The notes under the pieces: model-generated
Database searches by the model: none
The model's input: the letters and a program-made list of their open reading frames with translations, nothing else
What the model was told of the DNA's origin: nothing
From: an uncultured Pseudobdellovibrionaceae bacterium
Lineage (GTDB): Bacteria > Bdellovibrionota > Bdellovibrionia > Bdellovibrionales > Bdellovibrionaceae
Reading direction: 5' to 3'
NCBI GenBank assembly: GCA_937900305.1
Contig: CALCCV010000165.1
Span: forward strand, 1-9,967
Length of the DNA stretch: 9,967 nt
Part shown: positions 1-5,825 of the stretch, piece after piece
Layout: the number at the start of each line of letters is the position of its first letter
Position numbering within the stretch: position 1 is the stretch's first letter
Translations under genes and position numbers: made by a program

Positions 1-2
1 AT

Positions 3-101
3 TCCTCCGGCCCTCATCCCGAGCCTGATTCTAAATCCGGAGATGCAAACAAGTCCGCCAGTTTTAGATTTGAATCGGGGAAAGGGTCAGAGAGTCATTA
101 A
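3..101 (+). CDS. Possible C-terminal tail of a gene starting upstream of the window
   Basis: The frame that starts at base 3 is open from the window edge to a TAA at 99-101. It reads as 32 polar residues beginning SSGPHPEPDSKSGD and ending SGKGSESH, the composition expected of a disordered C-terminus. A competing frame from base 1 is also open, to a TGA at 103-105, and reads as a more hydrophobic tail ending GKGQRVIN. Only one can be real, and the stretch is too short to decide. No function can be given. The next gene begins about 60 bp downstream behind its own candidate promoter, so co-transcription is not needed. Confidence 0.3.
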   Translation, partial: SSGPHPEPDSKSGDANKSASFRFESGKGSESH

Positions 102-112
102 TTGAAAAGGAA

Positions 113-140
113 TTGAGAACTGATAGACTCCTGATAGATA
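113..140 (+). promoter_or_regulatory. Candidate sigma-70-like promoter for the HiPIP gene
   Basis: TTGAGA at 113-118 and TAGATA at 135-140 are separated by 16 bp and lie just upstream of the ribosome site AGAGGAG (146-152) of the next gene. Both boxes only partly match the consensus. The octamer CTGATAGA occurs at 120-127 and again at 131-138, 11 bp apart (about one helical turn), so the same bases could instead be an operator. This rests on sequence inspection alone. Confidence 0.25.
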
Positions 141-159
141 AAAATAGAGGAGTCCAACT

Positions 160-612
160 GTGAATTTGAAAAATCCGTTCTCAAGCCCATCTGAAAAATC
201 TGTCACTGAAAATTCTCAAACATTGGTGAGTCGTCGCAGTTTTCAATCGTCTTTTTTGATTCTCCCCATCGCCGTTTTTTTCTCTAAGCTGGCCTTTGCA
301 GAAAAAAAGCGTGGCGGAGCGGTGCCAGCGGCAGGTGCGGCAGCTGGTGCAACCGGAGACTGTGCGTTGCCATTGGCAAAACCCACGGACAACCCTGGCA
401 TCAAGTTGCAAATAGATCGCAGCAAAGTTCCAGCTGAACTCAAAAAAGTTTCCAGTGGTGTCGCCTGGGACAAGCAGCACTGCGAAAGCTGCCAAATTTT
501 TATTCCTTCAGCAGGCAAGTGTGATGGTCAAACGCGAGGCAAATGCCCACTCTTAAACGGCAAAACCGTTTCTGCCGACTGGTGGTGTACATCTTGGGCT
601 AAAAAAACCTAA
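160..612 (+). CDS. Tat-exported high-potential iron-sulfur protein (HiPIP)
   Basis: This is a small periplasmic electron carrier with one [4Fe-4S] cluster. In characterised bacteria HiPIPs pass electrons from a bc1-type complex to a reaction centre or oxidase; the partner here is unknown. The 150-residue precursor has a twin-arginine signal (SRRSFQS, residues 24-30), a hydrophobic stretch at 31-46 and likely cleavage after AFA (45-47), as expected for a cofactor folded in the cytoplasm. An Ala/Gly/Pro-rich linker covers about 53-66. The cluster ligands are C108 and C111 (HCESC), C129 (KCPLLNGK) and C143 (WWCTSW); the last part matches the family's C-x13-C ending with aromatic residues around the final Cys. 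Two additional cysteines, C68 and C121, are not standard ligands. The start is GTG, chosen because AGAGGAG (146-152) lies 7 nt upstream. The gene stands alone: a hairpin follows and no redox partner is adjacent. Confidence 0.9.
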   Translation: MNLKNPFSSPSEKSVTENSQTLVSRRSFQSSFLILPIAVFFSKLAFAEKKRGGAVPAAGAAAGATGDCALPLAKPTDNPGIKLQIDRSKVPAELKKVSSGVAWDKQHCESCQIFIPSAGKCDGQTRGKCPLLNGKTVSADWWCTSWAKKT

Positions 613-624
613 GCCAAATCTAGC

Positions 625-647
625 GGAGGTCGCGGCAAGAGACCTCC
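625..647 (+). terminator. Hairpin after the HiPIP gene, weak terminator candidate
   Basis: GGAGGTC (625-631) pairs perfectly with GACCTCC (641-647) around a 9-nt loop, 13 bp after the HiPIP stop. No run of T follows, so a classical intrinsic terminator is not shown. It may stop transcription poorly, protect the 3' end of the message, or be incidental. Confidence 0.4.
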
Positions 648-844
648 CATCCTAGTCCGGTTAAATGGATACCCAATCCTCAGTGATACCGAATCTCAGC
701 CTCGCGCCAATTTCGTGCCCTTTTGAAATTTCAAATGCAATACGAAGATCAAAATTCATCAGCATCTAACGCTGGGAAGAGACCGCTGAGTTTTTCAAAT
801 CCCACCGGCTGAAAACCCCCGCTGATAGCTCTCTATTTCAGGAC

Positions 845-1645
845 TTGCGCATCGATCAAATTTTTTGCGCTTTGGCTGAATTTGACGGGAATGGAGTTCT
901 AAAGTCGACGTCTCAAGATTCACCGGAAATTTTTTTTGAGGAAAGTGGTGGAAAGATCGGACGTTTTGCCAATTCCACATTTCCAAAATTTATGTTTAGA
1001 AAGTTCGCAGGCCAACGAGGGGTTGGTGTCATCATGCTTGAGGGAAGCTACCCCGTGACTGCGTATTCCGAAGGGGCCAGTGGTGTCGATGAGGACGGTG
1101 GGAATAAATTGATGTTTGTCAGTTCGCTAGTGCCAGGAATTAATGAGGCTTTCGAAGTTCATTTTAAAAAGCACATTTTGGAATCGAGAACACTCAAGCT
1201 TCGTTGCCAGACTTCGAAGTTTCAAAACTCTTTGGCGTTCGCCAAACCCGATCAGATCGCTAAGGTTGAAATCTTGTCCACTTTGAGAAGGCCACCCATG
1301 GATCTCAGTCAGGTGGATTTGACTCTCGGGGCTGATCACTTTCGTGAACGGCCAACAAAGCCATTGGAGCTGGTCGTGGTTTTGAATTCAGAAGGCCATG
1401 AGACCGAAAAAGAGCCAGTTGAAATGATAAAGTACAACGGCCTTGTAACGTTAATCGGTCATTCTTTGAACTGCACACTTCCCGACAGGCTCATCATTGA
1501 AAAGGGATTTCAACCGTTAAAGCTGGCACAACAAATCCTAGCTGGAGTCTATCGTTCGCTCACCTGCAAGATGAATGGAGGTGTGGGTGCAGACGGAAAA
1601 TTACAACTGGTTTTTTGGGCTTCCGATTTTGATCTCCAAAAATAA
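845..1645 (+). CDS. Unrecognised protein, 5' end uncertain
   Basis: I do not recognise this 266-residue protein. It has no signal peptide or membrane segment and looks like a soluble alpha/beta protein, presumably cytoplasmic. Visible landmarks are an FEVHFKKH stretch near 103-110, several beta-like segments (LELVVVLNSEG, KLQLVFWASDF) and a helix near 225-240 (LKLAQQILAGVYRSL). The start is poor: TTG at 845 has AGGA only one base upstream, too close to serve it. The frame stays open upstream to 770 and those codons read like normal protein (for example TAEFFKSHRLKTPADSS), but contain no ATG or GTG, only a CTG at 809. A TAA at 767-769 closes the frame. Before it, an ATG at 665 opens 34 codons in the same phase. 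The gene may really begin at 665 and carry a nonsense codon, or start at a non-standard codon. It converges on fadD with a 66-bp gap. Confidence 0.65.
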   Translation: MRIDQIFCALAEFDGNGVLKSTSQDSPEIFFEESGGKIGRFANSTFPKFMFRKFAGQRGVGVIMLEGSYPVTAYSEGASGVDEDGGNKLMFVSSLVPGINEAFEVHFKKHILESRTLKLRCQTSKFQNSLAFAKPDQIAKVEILSTLRRPPMDLSQVDLTLGADHFRERPTKPLELVVVLNSEGHETEKEPVEMIKYNGLVTLIGHSLNCTLPDRLIIEKGFQPLKLAQQILAGVYRSLTCKMNGGVGADGKLQLVFWASDFDLQK

Positions 1646-1711
1646 AAGAAAAATGAGGAGTCAGGATAAGGGAGTTTTTGCGAAGAGTGCAGTGATCTGA
1701 GCCATCCAATC

Positions 1712-3400
1712 TCAGCGGAGGGCTCGGCGCAAAATTTTTCCGACGTTTGTTTTTGGTAACTCTGTTCGAAACTCAACAGCTCTGGGAACTTTGTAATTGG
1801 TGAGGCTTTTTTTCGAATGCTCGATGATCTCTTTGTCGGTCAATGATTCATGGCCTGGTCGCTTCACAACGACGGCCCTGACGATTTCACCAGAGTGTTC
1901 GTCAGGCTGACCCACAACTGCGACCTCAAGTACGCCTGGATGACTGGCAATTGCGTCTTCAACTTCATTTGGATACACGTTGAAACCAGAAACCAAAATC
2001 ATATCTTTTTTGCGATCGACAATTTTGACGAATCCTTCGGGATCCAATAAAGCGATGTCACCAGTTTTAAGCCAGCCATCGCGCAGAACTTTGGCAGTCT
2101 CTTCGGGCCGATTCCAATAGCCCTTCATCACTTGGGGGCCCGAAACGCAAAGCTCACCGACTTCGCCGTGGGCGACTTCGTTGCCATCGTCATCGACCAT
2201 TTTGACCATCGTTGAAGGCACCGGCAATCCAATGGTGCCAGCCTTATCAGTTCCGTCGATGGGATTGCAGCAAACCACCGGGGAAGCTTCGGTGAGTCCG
2301 TACCCTTCAATGAGCGACGAGCCGGTGAGGGACTTCCATCTTTCGATGACCGTTTTTTGCAGAGCCATGGCGCCACCGACCGAACATTTGAGTTTGGAAA
2401 AGTCCACTTCTTTAAATTCGGCCTGATTCATCAAGGCATTGTAGAGAGTGTTGACTCCTGTCATGATCGTGAAGGGTTGAGCCTTCATGATCTTGATAAA
2501 ATCTTTGAAGTCGCGCGGGTTGGTGATCAAAACGTTGTGACAGCCGTAGGTCATGAACGCCAGACAATTCACAGTGAGACTGAAGATGTGGTACAAGGGC
2601 AGCGCAGTAATGCAAACTTCTTTGCCTTCGTTCAAGAGTGGAGTCATCCAATTTGCGATTTGCAAAAGATTTGCGAGGACGTTGTCGTGCGTGAGGATGG
2701 CGCCTTTGGAAATTCCCGTGGTGCCGCCCGTGTATTGTAAAAATGCGGTGTCTTCTCGACGAACTTCCACTGGATCAAAACGTTGGCCTCCGCCAATTTC
2801 AAGGGCCTTCACAAAGGTGTAAGCTTGTGGAAGTTTAAACTCAGGAATCATCTTTTTTACGTGTTTGACCACCGTGTTGACGAGCCATTTTTTTGGCGTG
2901 GGAAACAAATCACCCACCTCAGTGACAACAACAGATTCAATTTCGGTGTCTTTTAAAATTTCTTGGAGGTGGCTTGCGAAGTTGGCTAAAATCACGATGG
3001 CTTTGCAGCCCGAATCTTTGAATTGGTGAGCCATCTCTGTGGCGGTGTAAAGCGGATTCGTATTGACGACAATCAGCCCGGCCCGCAAAGCCCCAAATAG
3101 GGCCACCGGGTACTGCAGAAGATTGGGCATTTGCAGGGCGATGCGATCCCCTTTTTTGAGATTCAGCTCTTTTTGAAAGAAGGCGGCCATCGCGGCAATT
3201 TGTTTTTCTAAATCTTGATAAGTGAGGCTTGTGCCGCGATTCGAAAAAGCAGTGAGTGGGCCAAATTTTCGGCAGGCATTTTCTAAAACGTCGTTCAAAT
3301 TTCGATAGGCAGATGTGTCGATGTCGTGAGGCACTCCGGTGGGATATCTATTCAACCAGGGTTTCGGATTCAATTTGGCCTCCATCAGGGCTTGTCTCAT
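1712..3400 (-). CDS. fadD: Long-chain acyl-CoA synthetase (fatty acid:CoA ligase)
   Basis: The enzyme activates long-chain fatty acids to acyl-CoA by way of an acyl-adenylate, feeding beta-oxidation or lipid synthesis; it acts at the inner face of the cytoplasmic membrane. At 562 residues it has the normal family length. Visible motifs are the AMP-binding P-loop YTGGTTGISKG (223-233), GYGLTE (366-371), TGD (446-448), the hinge region DRKKDMI (462-468) and the C-terminal catalytic lysine K555 in NVGKILRR. The N-terminal WLNRYP and the MPNLLQYPVALFG segment (91-103) closely resemble E. coli FadD. The start at 3400 is supported by GGAGGA (3411-3406), 5 nt upstream; the alternative Met7 has no such site. 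The gene is monocistronic as far as seen, divergent from the lipoprotein gene, with a 257-bp spacer. A medium-chain or aryl substrate cannot be excluded from sequence alone. Confidence 0.95.
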   Translation of the reverse strand: MRQALMEAKLNPKPWLNRYPTGVPHDIDTSAYRNLNDVLENACRKFGPLTAFSNRGTSLTYQDLEKQIAAMAAFFQKELNLKKGDRIALQMPNLLQYPVALFGALRAGLIVVNTNPLYTATEMAHQFKDSGCKAIVILANFASHLQEILKDTEIESVVVTEVGDLFPTPKKWLVNTVVKHVKKMIPEFKLPQAYTFVKALEIGGGQRFDPVEVRREDTAFLQYTGGTTGISKGAILTHDNVLANLLQIANWMTPLLNEGKEVCITALPLYHIFSLTVNCLAFMTYGCHNVLITNPRDFKDFIKIMKAQPFTIMTGVNTLYNALMNQAEFKEVDFSKLKCSVGGAMALQKTVIERWKSLTGSSLIEGYGLTEASPVVCCNPIDGTDKAGTIGLPVPSTMVKMVDDDGNEVAHGEVGELCVSGPQVMKGYWNRPEETAKVLRDGWLKTGDIALLDPEGFVKIVDRKKDMILVSGFNVYPNEVEDAIASHPGVLEVAVVGQPDEHSGEIVRAVVVKRPGHESLTDKEIIEHSKKSLTNYKVPRAVEFRTELPKTNVGKILRRALR

Positions 3401-3473
3401 TTGGTTCCTCCGCGCTCAGTTTGCAGGTCCGCAGTTGCTAGCCTTTGCACCACAGGTCTAGTTTTTGGATCTA

Positions 3474-3491
3474 TTCATCAGCTTCATCAGC
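3474..3491. repeat. Perfect 9-bp tandem duplication in the fadD-lipoprotein spacer
   Basis: TTCATCAGC occurs twice in direct succession (3474-3482 and 3483-3491), about 75 bp upstream of the fadD start. It may be a replication slip or a pair of half-sites for a regulator of fadD. The rest of the 3401-3657 spacer shows no convincing promoter boxes on either strand. Confidence 0.5.
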
Positions 3492-3657
3492 GGGTCTTTG
3501 CCTTAGCTCACAAAGAGCTCAGTCAGAGTTCGATGAGAGCTTGCTCAGGATTTAAAATCTCAAGTTGGGACGGCGTCACCAAAGTCTGAAACATCTTTAA
3601 AAAAGTGTCCATCTTTTTCGTCTCGGCGAATATTTCTTTTTGTCGATAAGGGTTTAG

Positions 3658-5259
3658 ATGAATGGTGTGAGATGTCGGCGTCGCCGTCTGGTTCTTTGCG
3701 GGCTCATTTTTTCGGGTGCTCTTTCTGGCTGCTCGGTGATTTCTCATTTGGGAAGCCGATTTCAAAAAACGGGTGCAAAATCTAGCGCTAAAACGGGGGA
3801 ACTAGACTCGGCGTCCCCGGTGCAAAAGAAAATCAAGGCCCCCTTTATTCCAAAAAAGCTTCATCTTCGTGCAAACTATCGTCTGCGTCAGCTTGATGCC
3901 ATTCACCGCGAAACGTGGTGGGTGATCACGGGCAAAAGGGCCGCCGAAGATGTCAGTCCCTTCGGTCGATTGGCTCGAGCCGTGCAAACAGAGTTTATGA
4001 AAGAACCGCTGGCGCGCAAGGTCACTCGGTTCTGTGAAACTTATCAAATCTCTTGGCAAAAAAAAACGGCAAAGAGTTTGCCTCAAGAATGGCTGTTTTT
4101 TGAAAAGTGTCAGAAAACTCCCGCAAGTTCTCATTTTGGAAAAATTGAATTGCTAAGCAAGGATCACTGGAAAATTTCATTTGTGCCTGGCCAGATGGCC
4201 GCAAATTTTGGCATTATTGCCTCGATTCGGGCTCGTCAAATCACCTGCGATGTCAGCTTCGATGTGAAATCAGATCTCGTCGAAAAGTTAAAATGTTTAG
4301 AGTGGCACCAAGATGTTGGGCCCGATGAAGTTTTGCACCTCGACACCTTTGAGTTTAGCGCCAAGGGACCGATGGTTGTGACCGTCAAAGGAAAGGTGTA
4401 TCGAGATCTCAACACGGCTGTGCGAGTTCTCGAAGGCAAGGTTCCGCTGGAAGGCAAAGGCGAACTCGTCGAACGCGAACTGCCTCCCGAAAAAACTTCG
4501 CAAATGGCGACCTTTCCAACTCCTTTGCCGGTGCCTGGATCTAAAATGGCCACTGCCGCAGATCACAAACCCCAAGCTGGAGGAGTGCGCGTGGTGGATC
4601 CGAAAGACCATGCGCTCATTGGGCGCAACGGTGGGCATCGGCGAAATGCCATTGTCGGCCCCAATGGGGAGCTCATCAGCACTGGTCTCGACGAAGGGAT
4701 GAGTCCTGAAGAAATTGCGGCTCAAAACGGCGTGGATTCGCAAAACATTGAGGGTGACGGCGGAACTGAATCCGAGGATGCCGATCCAGCCATGGCGGGA
4801 GTGACCGAAGGCGAGGACCCTGAAAACACCGGACCCGAGATGGATGCGGACGGCAATCCTGTGGATCTGGCCGACAAAAATGCGAATGGCGAAGACGCCG
4901 GTGATGAAAATCAAGATGGCGCCGAAGATTCTGTGGAAAGCACGGAAGTGAATCCCCCAGAGGTTGATGGATCTCGTTCGCAGGTTGTGGGTGAGGAGGA
5001 CGGTCGTCGAGAAGATTCGGCCGCGGACCCTCGCGATCGCGATCCCCGAGATCAAGATCCCCGCGACCGAGACCCGCGTGACCGAGATCCTCGCGCTGTG
5101 GATCCGCGCGATCGCGATCCGCGAGAGAGCGGGCGAGCCGGGCACGTTCCACCTCGCTCGCGGTCGCCAGCACCTCCACTCAAAAATTCAGAACCGGAGT
5201 ACATCGAAGGGGATGGCGGCGAGGCCGGCGGTGTCCTTCCGGAAAGACAAACTCGCTAG
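3658..5259 (+). CDS. Large lipoprotein with acidic tail and DPRDR repeats
   Basis: Function unrecognised. The 533-residue protein starts with an arginine-rich lipoprotein signal (RCRRRR at 5-10, hydrophobic core 11-21) and a lipobox LSGC with the modified cysteine at C25. Ser follows at +2, which under the usual Lol rule favours the outer membrane. Residues about 65-280 look like one globular domain with cysteines at 126, 151, 197 and 213; it contains FETYQISWQ-like and beta-rich segments (about 230-275) that I cannot assign. From about 285 the chain is low complexity: a Pro/Gly/Asn linker, a strongly acidic stretch (360-455), seven pentapeptides of type DPRDR (457-491) and a Pro/Ser/Arg end. 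IEGDGG occurs at both 364-369 and 516-521, bracketing the acidic and repeat zone. The ATG start is supported by AAGGG (3648-3652), 5 nt upstream. A GAAA hairpin follows the stop. A surface or periplasm-spanning role is only inference. Confidence 0.85.
   Translation: MNGVRCRRRRLVLCGLIFSGALSGCSVISHLGSRFQKTGAKSSAKTGELDSASPVQKKIKAPFIPKKLHLRANYRLRQLDAIHRETWWVITGKRAAEDVSPFGRLARAVQTEFMKEPLARKVTRFCETYQISWQKKTAKSLPQEWLFFEKCQKTPASSHFGKIELLSKDHWKISFVPGQMAANFGIIASIRARQITCDVSFDVKSDLVEKLKCLEWHQDVGPDEVLHLDTFEFSAKGPMVVTVKGKVYRDLNTAVRVLEGKVPLEGKGELVERELPPEKTSQMATFPTPLPVPGSKMATAADHKPQAGGVRVVDPKDHALIGRNGGHRRNAIVGPNGELISTGLDEGMSPEEIAAQNGVDSQNIEGDGGTESEDADPAMAGVTEGEDPENTGPEMDADGNPVDLADKNANGEDAGDENQDGAEDSVESTEVNPPEVDGSRSQVVGEEDGRREDSAADPRDRDPRDQDPRDRDPRDRDPRAVDPRDRDPRESGRAGHVPPRSRSPAPPLKNSEPEYIEGDGGEAGGVLPERQTR
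5026..5130 (+). repeat. Seven tandem 15-bp units encoding DPRDR-type pentapeptides
   Basis: The protein units in order are DPRDR, DPRDQ, DPRDR, DPRDR, DPRAV, DPRDR and DPRES. The DNA units differ mostly at third codon positions (for example GAC/GAT, CCT/CCC/CCG, CGC/CGA/CGT), so this is not a fresh slippage product: the peptide pattern has been kept while the bases drifted. The array lies entirely inside the lipoprotein gene. Confidence 0.85.
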
Positions 5260-5273
5260 TCGCGGTGCTGCTT

Positions 5274-5291
5274 GGCCGAAGAAATTCGGCC
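5274..5291 (+). terminator. GAAA-tetraloop hairpin after the lipoprotein gene
   Basis: GGCCGAA (5274-5280) pairs perfectly with TTCGGCC (5285-5291) across a GAAA loop, a stable GNRA tetraloop. It sits 15 bp after the lipoprotein stop. The bases after it are TGCTAAATTTGCTG, with no real T run, so termination would be inefficient or Rho-assisted. It could also be part of the peroxiredoxin leader. Confidence 0.5.
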
Positions 5292-5378
5292 TGCTAAATT
5301 TGCTGAATGAAAAAAGCAATCAAAAAAAGTTCAACAAAATCTGGGGCTTAGGAAGTTTCGAAATTTAAACTTTCAAAG

Positions 5379-5825
5379 GTGGCGCTCTCTAAGTTGAAAT
5401 TAACAGATAGCGAAGGGCAAGAGTGGCAATGGGACAGCGAAAGTGGGCGACGAGTGGTGTTGTATTTTTATCCTAAAGATGACACTCCCGGATGCACGAT
5501 TCAAGCGCAAGAGTTCAGTCAACTCAAAGCTGCATTTGCCAAGTTAAATACGGTTGTCATTGGTGTCTCCCGAGACAGTGTAAAATCTCACGGCAAATTT
5601 CGTGATAAATACAAACTGAAAATCAATCTCCTTTCTGACGAGGCTGAAAAGGCCTGCCAGCTTTTTGATGTGATAAAGGAAAAAAATATGTATGGAAAAA
5701 AAGTGATCGGGATTGAGCGCTCGACGTTTCTGCTGGATGAGGGTGGCACTCTTCTTAAAGAGTGGCGGAAAGTGAAAGCGGCCGGTCATGCCGAAATGGT
5801 TCGTCAGTACATTCTATCGCTTTGA
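5379..5825 (+). CDS. bcp: Thiol peroxidase of the Bcp/PrxQ peroxiredoxin family
   Basis: The cytoplasmic enzyme reduces hydrogen peroxide and organic hydroperoxides using thioredoxin or a similar thiol donor. The peroxidatic cysteine is C39 in DDTPGCT (34-40), with T36 and the conserved arginine R115 (ERSTFLLD) completing the active site. YFYPKDDTPGCT and LLSDE (84-88) are typical of Bcp. The resolving cysteine that E. coli Bcp has five residues after the active one is absent: residue 44 is Gln. The only other cysteine is C93, at the position of a third, non-essential Cys in E. coli, so a one-Cys or atypical mechanism is likely. At 148 residues the length is normal. The GTG at 5379 lacks a well-placed Shine-Dalgarno site; TTG at 5394 is an alternative, with AAAGGTGG 11 nt before it. 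The 3' end overlaps the convergent waaA by 12 bp. Confidence 0.93.
   Translation: MALSKLKLTDSEGQEWQWDSESGRRVVLYFYPKDDTPGCTIQAQEFSQLKAAFAKLNTVVIGVSRDSVKSHGKFRDKYKLKINLLSDEAEKACQLFDVIKEKNMYGKKVIGIERSTFLLDEGGTLLKEWRKVKAAGHAEMVRQYILSL

Noticed and set aside
1697..1715. CTGAG/CTCAG hairpin between the 845 gene and fadD as a bidirectional terminator
   Set aside because: There are only five base pairs around a 9-nt loop, with no T tract on either side.
2357..2740. Plus-strand frames opposite fadD (127 and 89 codons)
   Set aside because: They are shadows of a strongly supported FadD, with no start signals.
3523..3612. Short minus-strand frame of 29 codons (MDTFLKMFQTLV...) in the fadD-lipoprotein spacer
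   Set aside because: The peptide looks plausible, but there is no clear ribosome site and the length is within chance; the larger version of the frame runs into the lipoprotein gene.
4297..5145. Long minus-strand open frame (282 codons) opposite the lipoprotein gene, plus a second at 4676-5179
   Set aside because: Both lie antisense to a gene with a clear lipoprotein signal and ribosome site. Their composition (Ile/Arg/His-rich, or Arg/Asp/Pro-rich) mirrors the biased codons of the acidic and repeat tail. They have no start signal or recognisable domain.
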